64,000 nucleotides of DNA from CAKSQF01 sp964582375. GTDB taxonomy: Bacteria; Bacillota; Clostridia; Oscillospirales; CAG-272. The notes under the pieces are model-generated. The model ran no database searches. It worked only from the letters and a program-made list of their open reading frames with translations, and was not told where the DNA came from. The stretch is taken from assembly GCA_964582375.1 (NCBI GenBank), contig CAZORL010000002.1, forward strand, positions 62,001 through 126,000. Reading direction: 5' to 3'. Positions within the stretch are counted from its first letter, which is position 1. Every line of letters starts with the position of its first letter. Both the position numbers and the translations under genes were made by a program. Positions 52,618 to 61,917 of the stretch are shown here, piece by piece.

Positions 52618-53419
52618 AAGGAGTGCGACAGCTTTGATCAAACATGCATTTTTCGGCGACGCTCTCTCGATTGTTCTCACCTGCCTTGCACTGCTTTTCG
52701 TGATGTATTATTTTGCGGTCGGCATATTCGCGGGATTTGGAATGTCGATACTCTATGTCTGGCCCTTCTTTTCGGGATGCATCTGCGTATATCTCATAGT
52801 CAGATCGCTTATCGGATGCGGTGTGTTTACTCTGCCCAAATGGATCATCGCCGCCTTTTACGCCCTGTTTTTCATCTGTCTTACGTTTTTCCTCTTTGTT
52901 GAGGGATGTATTATAAGCGGATTTTTCTCAAAGTCCAAAGAGTCGCTTGACTATATCATAGTACTCGGAGCGAAGGTGAACGGTAAAAGCCCTTCATTAT
53001 CGCTCGAAAACAGAATAAATGCGGCATACGAATATCTTGCGAACAATGAAAACACGCTCTGCATAGCATCGGGCGGTCAGGGGGCCGACGAGATGATCAG
53101 CGAGGCTGAGTGCATATCGCACGAGCTTATCCGCCGTGGAATTGACGAAAAACGGATCATTCTTGAGGACAGATCGACCTCGACATCCGAAAATCTCAAA
53201 TTCAGTGCAGAGATCATCGGTGATGCAAGCAAAAATGTTGCGGTCGTCACAAACAATTTCCATGTTTTCAGGGGCATGGCTCTTGCGCGGAAGTGCGGAA
53301 TAAGGAACATATACGGCATTTCGGCGGATCTTCCGTCCATTCTCCTGCCGCACTATCTCATCAGGGAATTCATTGCGGTCACGGTTGACACGATCTATCA
53401 AAATACATCTTTTATATAG
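52610..53419 (+). CDS. YdcF/SanA-like DUF218 membrane protein
   Basis: 269 residues: three or four N-terminal membrane helices (about 18-110) and a C-terminal DUF218 domain starting DYIIVLGAKVNGKSPSLSLENRI, with SGGQGADEMISEAECI, LEDRSTSTSENLKFS and VTNNFHVFRGMALARKCG. DUF218 proteins are implicated in envelope integrity and vancomycin sensitivity; no reaction is certain. Its start lies inside the end of the LytM-domain gene, suggesting a joint envelope role. Confidence 0.87.
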   Translation: MSKRSATALIKHAFFGDALSIVLTCLALLFVMYYFAVGIFAGFGMSILYVWPFFSGCICVYLIVRSLIGCGVFTLPKWIIAAFYALFFICLTFFLFVEGCIISGFFSKSKESLDYIIVLGAKVNGKSPSLSLENRINAAYEYLANNENTLCIASGGQGADEMISEAECISHELIRRGIDEKRIILEDRSTSTSENLKFSAEIIGDASKNVAVVTNNFHVFRGMALARKCGIRNIYGISADLPSILLPHYLIREFIAVTVDTIYQNTSFI

Positions 53420-53421
53420 CC

Positions 53422-53458
53422 AAAAACATCCCGAGAGTTGTTTCTCGGGATGTTTTTT
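53422..53458. terminator. Bidirectional terminator
   Basis: AAAAACATCCCGAGA (53422-53436) pairs with TCTCGGGATGTTTTT (53443-53457). It separates the ydcF-like gene from the convergent small gene at 53461. Confidence 0.92.
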
Positions 53459-53460
53459 GA

Positions 53461-53769
53461 TCACTTGTTGAACCTGTTCATTACGTCGATGCCGAAATCA
53501 AGAGCATCGTAAAGTCCGTTTTTGCTGAACTGTTTAAGTATTCTTTCGTGCGGCTTTTTGTTTGTATCGGTGCTGACCACCTGTCCGAGTATCAGATCGG
53601 GAACCTCGACCTTTATTGCGGGATCCTTTGTTGAAATCGTTTTATTTGACATTACCATGAGGAAAAGCACGCTCTTATTTTCCATACTGCCGTAGCATAT
53701 CGTGTTATTCTCTCTTACAAGAGGCAGACCTTTATATATAAGGTATTTTCCTTTTACCGTTGTTGCCAT
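53461..53769 (-). CDS. Conserved-looking small cytoplasmic protein, unknown
   Basis: 102 residues, no signal peptide or membrane helix. The first half is beta-rich (GKYLIYKGLPLVRENNTICYG, VLFLMVMSNKTI), the second half helical and ends DALDFGIDVMNRFNK. Not recognised. The start has a strong AGGAGG seven bases upstream, and a TATAAT lies about 30 bases before the ATG, so it is probably expressed as a single gene. Confidence 0.65.
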   Translation of the reverse strand: MATTVKGKYLIYKGLPLVRENNTICYGSMENKSVLFLMVMSNKTISTKDPAIKVEVPDLILGQVVSTDTNKKPHERILKQFSKNGLYDALDFGIDVMNRFNK

Positions 53770-53850
53770 GTTATCCTCCTACCATTGACTCATCTATTTA
53801 ATTTATTATACACTATTTTGCCGACATATGTGTGGACGATATGTAAATTT

Positions 53851-54957
53851 TCACAGAATTATCGGCTTTTGCTTGTAAAAATCCACAGGGAGATCGCAAA
53901 CAAGTGAATATATCTCATCACACATGAGCGAAAATCTCTGTTTATCCGAGTGAGTGGTTGACAAAATCTCGATATCGCCGTTTGTATTTCTGAGAAAGTC
54001 ACGTCCCCGGGTGTTTGCGCCGAGAAGTCTTACCGATGTCGGCGGTGTATGGAGCATCTCCTTTGTAACCCTAAAGAAGGCGAAAAAGATCGCGCGTTTG
54101 ATCCTTGATCGTGGATAGCTTTTACTTGAGAGCGTGTCAACAAGTTCCGAGAGCGTTCGAGACGTCCGTGACGCATAAATCATACTGCAGGCAAGATCGT
54201 ATGTCACATCGGCGTATGACACGAGCACACTCGGGTCGGACTGTCTGAGATATGGTATGACGGTTTTTGAAAAATCATCAAGCGTTATAGCTTTTTCGTG
54301 CTCTGAAAGTTCAAATGTCGGCTCACCGAGGACAAAGCGATCATTTTCACCGAGCAGAATCGATTTTCGCGCACCGCTTGCACTAAAGCTCGATTGACGC
54401 TTTATGACGATCGGGCGAATTTTTGAGCCAAGTCTCTTAAGTGCGCACAGATATTCGAGGGCAAGTATATCGTTGGCGTCACTCGGCAATTGCCGCCCCG
54501 TCAATTTTTCGAAAGCCATCATACGCAGTGCGGCATAGGACACGCTTTTTTCACTTAAAACAAGCATCGAAAGCTCTTTTTCAAACGCATCCGACAAAAT
54601 AACATCGGCGGCATATGACAGAGCCCCAAGATCTCCGCACTCACTGCCGAAGCAAATATAGTCCACAGTGCCAAGGCGATCAAAAACGGTGACCGCGTTA
54701 TAGGCAAACTCTTTTGCGGGACCCATTGAATAGGGGAACGGATATTCGAGAACGAGATCGACCCCCGAGGCAAGAGCGGCATTTGCGCGCAGGTACTTAT
54801 GATATATTGCCGGCTCGCCTCGCTGAACGAAATTGCCCGACATCAGGGCGATCTTTGTGTTTCTTTCGTTTGGAAGTTCGTGATCGATCATGGCAAGCTG
54901 TTCGGCGTGACCCGGATGAAAGGGATTATATTCGCATATTATTCCGACATTTGCCAT
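53851..54957 (-). CDS. tmcAL: tRNA(Met) cytidine acetate ligase
   Basis: Forms N4-acetylcytidine at the wobble position of elongator tRNA-Met using acetate and ATP (YlbM family). The nucleotidyltransferase motif is NPFHPGH (11-17), followed by SGNFVQRGEPAIY and VLEYPFPYSMG. Length 368 is a little short of Bacillus YlbM (about 415). The ATG at 54955-54957 has AAGGAG eight bases upstream; the frame upstream of it runs into tRNA-Pro and is not coding. Confidence 0.9.
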   Translation of the reverse strand: MANVGIICEYNPFHPGHAEQLAMIDHELPNERNTKIALMSGNFVQRGEPAIYHKYLRANAALASGVDLVLEYPFPYSMGPAKEFAYNAVTVFDRLGTVDYICFGSECGDLGALSYAADVILSDAFEKELSMLVLSEKSVSYAALRMMAFEKLTGRQLPSDANDILALEYLCALKRLGSKIRPIVIKRQSSFSASGARKSILLGENDRFVLGEPTFELSEHEKAITLDDFSKTVIPYLRQSDPSVLVSYADVTYDLACSMIYASRTSRTLSELVDTLSSKSYPRSRIKRAIFFAFFRVTKEMLHTPPTSVRLLGANTRGRDFLRNTNGDIEILSTTHSDKQRFSLMCDEIYSLVCDLPVDFYKQKPIIL

Positions 54958-54988
54958 AAAGTTCTCCTTAAAAAGTTTTGTGAGTATT

Positions 54989-55020
54989 AAAAAAGTCCGA
55001 ACGGTAAGTTCGGACTTTTT
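54989..55020. terminator. Terminator after tRNA-Pro
   Basis: AAAAAGTCCGAAC (from 54990) pairs with GTTCGGACTTTTT (55008-55020) around a 5-base loop. It follows the tRNA by two bases. Confidence 0.88.
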
Positions 55021-55022
55021 TA

Positions 55023-55099
55023 TGGTCGGAGTGGCGCGATTCGAACGCGCGGCCTCTTGGACCCGAACCAAGCACTCTACCAAGCTGAGCCACACCCCG
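55023..55099 (-). tRNA. tRNA-Pro (CGG)
   Basis: 77 bases with encoded CCA (55023-55025). Acceptor CGGGGTG pairs with CACTCCG with one G-T, discriminator A. The anticodon loop is TTCGGGT, anticodon CGG, reading CCG. D-arm TGGCTCAGCTTGGTAGAG and T-loop TTCGAAT are typical. Confidence 0.94.
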
Positions 55100-55115
55100 A
55101 TATTCAACAGATGAT

Positions 55116-55144
55116 ATTATACCACATCTTTTTTGCTTTGTCAA
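55116..55144 (-). promoter_or_regulatory. Promoter of tRNA-Pro
   Basis: Minus strand: consensus TTGACA (55139-55144), 17-base spacer, consensus TATAAT (55116-55121), 17 bases before the tRNA. Confidence 0.85.
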
Positions 55145-55235
55145 GACTTTTTCGAACTTTTTGCAAAAAGATCTGAATTTTTGTGAGCATTGATCTTGAA
55201 GTGCGGTCATACACTTGATACCGAGGTGATGGGCA

Positions 55236-55823
55236 ATGATGAACAAAAGACGATCGGCGGCACTTTTGACCGCCTGCATTGCGATAATATACATAATTCT
55301 TTTGCCCAACATCGGAACGCTTATGCTTTTTGCGGCAATTGCCGTCCACGAGTTTGGGCACATCTTGGCGATACTTATCATCGGCGAGAGGATCACGGAC
55401 ATTTCGGTATCGCCGTTCGGGCTGTCGATAAAACGCTCGGGGCGGCTTTGCTCGTACAAGTTTGAACTGATCGTCTATCTGTCCGGACCGATCACGAACA
55501 TTCTTCTCGCGATGATTTTTTCAAGAGTCAAAAACAACATTTGCGAAGCTTTTGCCGAGCAAAATCTGATATTCGGGGTACTGAACATGCTGCCGATCAA
55601 ATCGCTCGACGGAGGCTCCGCTCTGCGGTCGGCTCTGCTCATGATATTCTCCGAAAAAGTCGCCGCGACTGCGGTTGACCTGCTGTCGGCGGCGACTGTC
55701 TTTATTATTTGGATCTGCTCGATCTGGTGTCTGCTCTACATCGGAGGAGGGCTGTCTCCTTTTTTCTTTTCCTGTTGGCTGTTTTTCTCGCTCTTCTTGA
55801 AGGACATCAAAGCTCGACCTTAA
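55236..55823 (+). CDS. Site-2-type metalloprotease (M50, SpoIVFB-like)
   Basis: Polytopic membrane protein of 195 residues. Zinc motif HEFGH (38-42) lies in a membrane helix; the second metal ligand motif reads LPIKSLDGGSALR (usual N-P-x-D-G), so the aspartate is kept. Such enzymes cleave membrane-bound anti-sigma or pro-sigma factors; in Bacillus SpoIVFB processes pro-sigma-K. The substrate here is unknown. GAGG lies nine bases before the ATG. Its 3' end overlaps the convergent gene by 17 bases with no terminator. Confidence 0.88.
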   Translation: MMNKRRSAALLTACIAIIYIILLPNIGTLMLFAAIAVHEFGHILAILIIGERITDISVSPFGLSIKRSGRLCSYKFELIVYLSGPITNILLAMIFSRVKNNICEAFAEQNLIFGVLNMLPIKSLDGGSALRSALLMIFSEKVAATAVDLLSAATVFIIWICSIWCLLYIGGGLSPFFFSCWLFFSLFLKDIKARP

Positions 55824-56571
55824 CTGAAAGCGGATAATGATCGGAAAGATATATACCGTTCCGTTCATCAGTCCAAGCCGTACACTTTCCGACCATGGGG
55901 AGATTCGAGAAAATATAGTCGATCTTGCATTTTCTTTGAAGTCTGCCGTAATCGTGGAAGGAATGATCGATCGATGCGGTAAGATCGGACAGTTTTGGAT
56001 GCGAAAACTCGTCCGCACGCAAGATGCACGCCTCATCCTGCTCTGCGTTAAAATCTCCGCACAGGAGAACGGGGGCATCCGTATTCAGACTGTCCTGCTC
56101 AATAATATCAAGGACACGATCCATGCCGAGAAGTCTCGCACTCTCGCTCACATGATCAAGGTGGGTACTGTATATGCGCAGAGGCGTTCGCTCATTTCCC
56201 GCAAGCAGAGTCGCGTATACGCAAATTCGCGGGCACATCGACTGCTTGGCATATCTTGTCCCCGGGATATTCGGCGTTTCGGACAGCCAAAACTGTCCGA
56301 AAGACAGAGGTTCGAATTTATCCTTTCTGTAGAGGATAGGATTTGACTCGCCGCGATAATTTGCCTCTCTGCCCTGCCCGATCATTTCATAATCGACAAG
56401 TGTTGCCGAAAGCCAATTTCTCATCGCATCGCTTGTTTCCTGAGCGCAGATGATATCCGGCTTTTCTTTGTTGATCTTTTCAAGTATGAACGGTGCACGG
56501 CAGAAAAAATAATTTTTCCCGTCTGCAGGCACGTCAACTCTCATGTTAAATGTTACAACCGTAAGCTCCAT
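55807..56571 (-). CDS. Endonuclease/exonuclease/phosphatase-fold protein
   Basis: 254 residues, cytoplasmic, of the EEP superfamily. Motifs: VVTFNMRVD, IICAQETSDAM (metal Glu), YSTHLDHV, LLCGDFNAEQDE, KIDYIFSNL and the C-terminal YLSDHYPLSV. Substrate could be a phosphorylated sugar, lipid or DNA; the sequence does not decide. Last gene of the glmU-pth-mfd-foldase group. GAGGAA precedes the ATG. Confidence 0.88.
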   Translation of the reverse strand: MELTVVTFNMRVDVPADGKNYFFCRAPFILEKINKEKPDIICAQETSDAMRNWLSATLVDYEMIGQGREANYRGESNPILYRKDKFEPLSFGQFWLSETPNIPGTRYAKQSMCPRICVYATLLAGNERTPLRIYSTHLDHVSESARLLGMDRVLDIIEQDSLNTDAPVLLCGDFNAEQDEACILRADEFSHPKLSDLTASIDHSFHDYGRLQRKCKIDYIFSNLPMVGKCTAWTDERNGIYLSDHYPLSVKVEL

Positions 56572-56598
56572 GCTGAAATTCCTCGCTTTCTCGTATGA

Positions 56599-57723
56599 TC
56601 AGAGACTTGGGATGCTGTATTTTGAGGTAATATCGAGATCGATCGATATATCCTTTGTGTATGCCGAAAAATCGTTTGTAAACTTCTCGCTGTTTGCATA
56701 TGACACAAGGTAAGAAAACTGATCCGAATCGACCGTCGATGTATATGCGCCGTCGATAAGGGCATATTTTTTTACAACAAAATAGCAGGACTCGTTCTCG
56801 ACAAATCTGACCTCGCCCTCTTCCATATCAAAAACAGCCTCGGTGACCGCTGCGGTATGGACGGCATATTCATCGGGTGTGATATAAAATCCGTTCGGAT
56901 AATTTTTAATTATATCCGTCACGTGCTCGTTCATATACTTATCGAGATAATAGTCTATCGTATCCGAAAAGCCGTCAAAGCTTTTATTTGCCCTAACATC
57001 GGCGAACGCCTCCTCGGCATTGGCTTTGACCTGCTTTTTCTCTTCCTCAGTCAGATCCTCATAGACCGCATGTCCGTCTTTATCGGTAACGAGCTTGCCG
57101 TCTTCGTCGTACTGTTTTTTGCAGTCCTTAAGGAACATAACATACTTTGCGCGTGCGTAGTAGTTTTTATAATACTTGTCGATCTCATCAGCGGTCGCAG
57201 TCAGCTTGCCCGACGTGCCGTAAAGATAATCGTAGACCGAGAGATATTTTTCTTCCCATGTATATATCTTCTCAAGTGTCTTGAGATCGATCCCGTATTT
57301 TTTCTCGAGTGCATCATTGCATGCGGATCGACTGCCGTAGTAGTTCAGCTTATCATCGATATATCCGCTGATCTTCTTCTTGGCATCACTGCTCAAAGAC
57401 AGACCGTACTCATCAAAGAGCGACTGTGAAACAAGGTAGTATTTTATTCTCGTTTCGATATTGTCCCTTATATATTGAGCGTTTGTCTGCTCAGAGCCCT
57501 CTGAGGTCATCGCGTTCCAATATTCGTCGGTGTCCTCGATATCCGAATAATTATTTACAAAGTTTTCCTTCCAGCTGATCATCCAGTACTTATACATTCC
57601 CTCGGACAGCTTATATCCCTTGTATTCCATTGCATATGCCTCATCGGATGCGCAGGAACAAAATCCGATGGCAAGTGCAATGATCGTTAATATTGCAACA
57701 ATACGACAAGGTGTGCATTTCAT
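56599..57723 (-). CDS. SurA/PrsA-like lipoprotein foldase
   Basis: 374 residues from the ATG at 57721-57723, with a type II signal (ALAIGFCSCAS, lipid Cys about 23). The N-terminal half is helical like SurA/PrsA chaperone domains (DNIETRIKYYLVSQSLFDEYGLSLS, LTATADEIDKYYKNYYARAKYVMF). A weak parvulin-like segment is near the end (AVTEAVFDMEEGEVRFVENESCYFVVKKY). It likely assists folding of exported proteins. Lies directly after mfd, a common clostridial order. Confidence 0.75.
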   Translation of the reverse strand: MKCTPCRIVAILTIIALAIGFCSCASDEAYAMEYKGYKLSEGMYKYWMISWKENFVNNYSDIEDTDEYWNAMTSEGSEQTNAQYIRDNIETRIKYYLVSQSLFDEYGLSLSSDAKKKISGYIDDKLNYYGSRSACNDALEKKYGIDLKTLEKIYTWEEKYLSVYDYLYGTSGKLTATADEIDKYYKNYYARAKYVMFLKDCKKQYDEDGKLVTDKDGHAVYEDLTEEEKKQVKANAEEAFADVRANKSFDGFSDTIDYYLDKYMNEHVTDIIKNYPNGFYITPDEYAVHTAAVTEAVFDMEEGEVRFVENESCYFVVKKYALIDGAYTSTVDSDQFSYLVSYANSEKFTNDFSAYTKDISIDLDITSKYSIPSL

Positions 57724-57745
57724 GGCGGTAATTCCTTCTTTTATT

Positions 57746-60700
57746 TTATTGATCATCTTTTTCTTTCAGTGCGGTCGCATAATCGCCGAGAACCTTCAGA
57801 ACAAACTCAGCCGGCATGATGCCTTGCGGCGTTTTCAAAGTAACGGTCGGGGTCTGACCGAGGCTGACGAGTATTCTGCCGCTGTTTTTCGCTGACACCT
57901 TACTCCATGGCTGAATATTGAAGTTTTCGGGATAAAGGACTGTCGAGCGATCCTTTGCGGCGATCTTTGTAACAGCGCATTCCGATCCGAGCGAGCGTAT
58001 GAGTGCTATCTTGAGCAGATTAGTCACCGCTTTCGGCGTATCTCCGTATCTGTCGAGAAGCTCGTCCGTAACATCGTAGAGGTCTTCATAAGTGCGAATG
58101 AGTGATATCTTCTTATAAGCCTCTATGCGCCCATTCGGATTGTCGATATATTTTTCGGGGATATAGGCATCAATGCCGAGATCGACATTGCATTCGGATC
58201 TTTTCTCGACCTTCTCGCCCTTTTCCTCGAGTATCGCCTCATTAAGGAGCTTCATGTACATATCGTAACCGACACTCATGAGATGCCCATGCTGATCGGC
58301 ACCGAGAAGATTACCTGCACCGCGTATCTCGAGATCGCGTATGGCGATACGAAATCCCGCACCGAACTCGGTAAAATCGCGAATCGCCTCAAGTCGCTTT
58401 TCGGCAACCTCGGTCAGCACCTTTCCGTTCGGATAGGTGAAATATGCGTAAGCGCGTCTGCTCGATCTGCCGACTCTGCCTCGTATTTGATGGAGCTGCG
58501 AGAGACCCATTTTATCGGCATCCTCAATAATGAGCGTGTTGGCGTTCGGAACATCGACACCCGTCTCAATGATCGTCGTGCAGACGAGGATATCAACATC
58601 TCCGTTTATCATTGAGTGCCAGACATCCGAGAGCTCTTCTTTATCCATTTGCCCGTGTCCGACACCGATCCTTGCGTCCGGCAGTGCCTCTGACAGCCTT
58701 GCGACTATCCGATCAAACCGTTCGATCCTGTTGGAAAGATAAAACACCTGACCGCCGCGACGAAGTTCACGCCTGATCGCCTCGTTTATCAGCTGATCGT
58801 TATACTCGGTAACATAAGACTGCACGGGAAGACGGTCTCCCGGTGCCTCCTCGAGCACCGACATATCGCGTATTCCGCTGAGTGCCATATTCATGGTTCG
58901 CGGTATCGGCGTTGCGGTCAGCGTCAGAACATCGACATTTTCGGTAAGAGTTTTGAGCTTTTCTTTTTGCGACACTCCGAAACGCTGTTCCTCGTCGATA
59001 ATAACAAGTCCGAGATCATGAAATTTCACATCCTTTGAAAGCAGACGGTGCGTTCCGACTATGATATCGACCTCACCTCTCTCAAGGCGTCTGAGAGTCA
59101 GTGCCTGTTGCTTGGGTGTACGAAAGCGCGACACCATATCGACACTTATCGGAAATCCGCGCATTCGAGACGTGATCGTCTGAAAATGTTGCAGTGCAAG
59201 TATCGTTGTCGGCACAAGTATCGCCACCTGCTTATTTGATTGGACTGCCTTGAACGCGGCTCTGAGTGCGACCTCTGTCTTGCCGTAACCGACGTCACCG
59301 CAAAGCAATCGATCCATCGGTTGTGAGGATTCCATGTCGCGTTTGATATCGGCAATAGCCTCAAGCTGACCTGCGGTCTCGTCGTATTCGAATGTGTCGG
59401 CAAACTCGCGATCCATGGCATCGTCCTTTTCGAAGGCAAATCCGCTCTTTCGCATTCTTGCGGCATAGAGTCCTATCAGCTCTTTTGCCATCTCGCGTGT
59501 TGCCGCTTTGACTTTTGCCGAGGTCTTCGCCCAATCGGGAGTTCCCATCCTTGAGAGCTTGACACTCACGCCCTCTGCGGCACCCACATATTTTGACAGA
59601 CTGTCGAGCTGATTGCAGGGGATGTACAAAAGATCATCGCCGGCATATTTGACCTTGACAAAATCTCGCCGTCCGCCTCCGACATCAAGGCTTTCGACCC
59701 CGCAGAACAATCCGACACCGTGAACCGCATGAACAACATAGTCGCCCTCGTCAAGCTCGGTATAGGAGAGTATTTTTTCGGCGTTGGTCTTCTTTTTCGA
59801 GCCGACACGCACTGCCGCTTTGTTTTTCTTGACTGCTCCGCCTCTTCCGCGGCAGACAGACAAGACAGCAAATTTTGCACTGTCGATCTCAAAGCCCGAG
59901 AGATCGGGAGCGACGATCAGGCGAATTTTCGCCTCTGTCTCAGTAATTGACGGACTGTAGCCATGATCCGACAGCTCGCGGCGCAGATTTTCGGCACCTT
60001 GATCTCCGTCACAGAGTATCCGCACGGTATATCCGCCGCCCAGAAAGCCGTCAAGCTCTTCAAACAAGAGCGACGGGTTGTCCGCGTATCCGCTTGTGGG
60101 GCGTGACGGCAAAGAGTATATCTCAGACAGCGGCATACCTCCGAGTGAGACAGCGAAAGTGTTCATTATGACCGTTCTTCTCGATCCGATATAGTCAAGA
60201 AAGAAGCTTTCACTCGCAAAATGAGTGCTGTAAACGGCATCGCAAGTTCCGGTCTCGATCAGCTTTACAAGGCTTTCGTTTTCGGTGAACTCATACGAAT
60301 GCATACGGTCGGCAGTTCCGTTATAATCCTGAAGAAGCACGCATGCATCGTCGTCAAAATAATCGAGCAGGCACTGCTTTTGCGGATAAATGAGCGAAAT
60401 ATACTTATCTATCGAAAGCAGTTCTCTGCCGCTCGTAATATCCTCAAGCTCGCGTGCGTAGCACTCGGATGCCTCGGCGTTTGAACGATATTTTTTGAGT
60501 TTAGCCCTTATTGCCTGTTCAAGCGTCTTTTTGGCGTCCTCATCCGGGATGACCTCACGCACGGGTGAGATCGTAACTGCGTCGAGATCATCCACCCTTC
60601 GCTGAGTCATTACATCAAACGAGCTGATCCTGTCGATCTCGTCGCCAAACGATTCAATACGCACGGGATCATCGGTCGTCGGCGGAAAGATATCAAGAAT

Positions 60701-61246
60701 ATCTCCTCGCTGTGAGAACTGTCCTTGAGAATCCACCATCGGGACACGAACATATCCGCAGTCGATAAGGGTCGAGATAACCTTCTCGGTGGAGATCGGA
60801 GAATTTTTATCAAGCGTGAAGGTTCTTGAAACAAGGACATCCGCAGGCATCGTATACTGCACTGCGGCATCCGGAGTGGCGAGTACGACATCGCAAGAAT
60901 TATCAATTATCTCGCCAAGTGTCGAAATTCTCTCATATTCAAATTCGTGAGATGCCGACATATTGGTCAGCACGAAGTCGCGCATCGGATAGATCTTCGT
61001 TTTAAGCCCGAAGTTGCCGAGGGATGCCGCAAGTCTCGAAATTTCCTTCTCATTCGGAAGGATCGCGAGTACGGGCTGTCCCTTGACGGCTCTGTCACTT
61101 GTCAGTGCGGCAACGAAAAGTGCACGTTCGCCGTCGCACATTCCGGTGACGAGCGACGGAAGCTTTTTTCCGCGATTATCCAAAAGTCGCTTACAGAGCT
61201 GTATATAGTCGCGCCGTGTGCGCATTAAGTTAAGTAGTTCATTCAT
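57746..61246 (-). CDS. mfd: Transcription-repair coupling factor Mfd
   Basis: 1166-residue translocase that removes stalled RNA polymerase and recruits UvrA. UvrB-homology module at the N-terminus (about 20-330), RNA-polymerase interaction domain (EGDYVVHAVHGVGLF, VKVKYAGDDLLYIPCNQLD), RecG-like motor with Walker A LLCGDVGYGKTEVALRA, DEEQRFG, TLTATPIPRTMNMALSG, GRVGRSSRRAYAY, and the C-terminal TRCF domain. Normal length. Works with uvrC (34146) in repair. Confidence 0.97.
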   Translation of the reverse strand: MNELLNLMRTRRDYIQLCKRLLDNRGKKLPSLVTGMCDGERALFVAALTSDRAVKGQPVLAILPNEKEISRLAASLGNFGLKTKIYPMRDFVLTNMSASHEFEYERISTLGEIIDNSCDVVLATPDAAVQYTMPADVLVSRTFTLDKNSPISTEKVISTLIDCGYVRVPMVDSQGQFSQRGDILDIFPPTTDDPVRIESFGDEIDRISSFDVMTQRRVDDLDAVTISPVREVIPDEDAKKTLEQAIRAKLKKYRSNAEASECYARELEDITSGRELLSIDKYISLIYPQKQCLLDYFDDDACVLLQDYNGTADRMHSYEFTENESLVKLIETGTCDAVYSTHFASESFFLDYIGSRRTVIMNTFAVSLGGMPLSEIYSLPSRPTSGYADNPSLLFEELDGFLGGGYTVRILCDGDQGAENLRRELSDHGYSPSITETEAKIRLIVAPDLSGFEIDSAKFAVLSVCRGRGGAVKKNKAAVRVGSKKKTNAEKILSYTELDEGDYVVHAVHGVGLFCGVESLDVGGGRRDFVKVKYAGDDLLYIPCNQLDSLSKYVGAAEGVSVKLSRMGTPDWAKTSAKVKAATREMAKELIGLYAARMRKSGFAFEKDDAMDREFADTFEYDETAGQLEAIADIKRDMESSQPMDRLLCGDVGYGKTEVALRAAFKAVQSNKQVAILVPTTILALQHFQTITSRMRGFPISVDMVSRFRTPKQQALTLRRLERGEVDIIVGTHRLLSKDVKFHDLGLVIIDEEQRFGVSQKEKLKTLTENVDVLTLTATPIPRTMNMALSGIRDMSVLEEAPGDRLPVQSYVTEYNDQLINEAIRRELRRGGQVFYLSNRIERFDRIVARLSEALPDARIGVGHGQMDKEELSDVWHSMINGDVDILVCTTIIETGVDVPNANTLIIEDADKMGLSQLHQIRGRVGRSSRRAYAYFTYPNGKVLTEVAEKRLEAIRDFTEFGAGFRIAIRDLEIRGAGNLLGADQHGHLMSVGYDMYMKLLNEAILEEKGEKVEKRSECNVDLGIDAYIPEKYIDNPNGRIEAYKKISLIRTYEDLYDVTDELLDRYGDTPKAVTNLLKIALIRSLGSECAVTKIAAKDRSTVLYPENFNIQPWSKVSAKNSGRILVSLGQTPTVTLKTPQGIMPAEFVLKVLGDYATALKEKDDQ

Positions 61247-61278
61247 ATCAAATCTAAGTAGAAAATCTCGTCGTGGTG

Positions 61279-61902
61279 TCAGTTATATTTGTTCATTGCT
61301 TGATCGATCTTACCGGAGATCACCAGCCCTGCGGCGGATACCGCATTGTCAAGTGCTCCGCTTAGCTTTTCCATATCGGATGTCGGATATCTGCCGAGCA
61401 CCCAGTCGGCAAGATCGTAATCGGGGTGCGGCTTATTGCCCGTTCCTATCTTGATCCGCGGAAAAGCGTCGCTTCCGAGTGCCTCGATTATGCTTTTAAG
61501 TCCATTGTGACCGCCCGCACTTCCGCGTGCTCTCGTGCGGATCTTTCCGACATCAAGCGAGATATCGTCAGACAAAACAAGCACTTTTTCGGGTGGGATC
61601 TTGTAAAAGCTTGCCGCCTCGCCGACAGCGATCCCCGAGCGATTCATGAGCGTCTGCGGTTTGATCAGCAAAACACCGACGCCCTCAAGTGTCGCCCTTG
61701 CGGTAAGCGAATGAAATTTGCTTTCGGTAATGCGCACGCCCAGCCCGTCCGCCATATGGTCGATCGCCATAAAGCCGTTGTTGTGTCTTGTCTGCTCATA
61801 TTGCTTGCCGGGATTTCCAAGCCCGACGATCAGCCATTCCACCTGTGCCGACACGGGCGATTTTTTCTCTATCTGCTTAAAAAGGTCAAAAATATTGCTC
61901 AT
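61279..61902 (-). CDS. pth: Peptidyl-tRNA hydrolase
   Basis: Recycles tRNA from aborted peptidyl-tRNA. Core starts WLIVGLGNPGKQYEQTRHN with catalytic His40, and continues LLIKPQTLMNRSG, LVLSDDISLDVGKIR, RGSAGGHNGLKSII, RIKIGTG and DWVLGRY. An extension of about 20 residues precedes the core; the ATG is supported by AGGAAAG nine bases upstream. Length 207. Between glmU-like and mfd genes, as in most Bacillota. Confidence 0.96.
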   Translation of the reverse strand: MSNIFDLFKQIEKKSPVSAQVEWLIVGLGNPGKQYEQTRHNNGFMAIDHMADGLGVRITESKFHSLTARATLEGVGVLLIKPQTLMNRSGIAVGEAASFYKIPPEKVLVLSDDISLDVGKIRTRARGSAGGHNGLKSIIEALGSDAFPRIKIGTGNKPHPDYDLADWVLGRYPTSDMEKLSGALDNAVSAAGLVISGKIDQAMNKYN

Positions 61903-61917
61903 TGGTAATCTTTCCTG

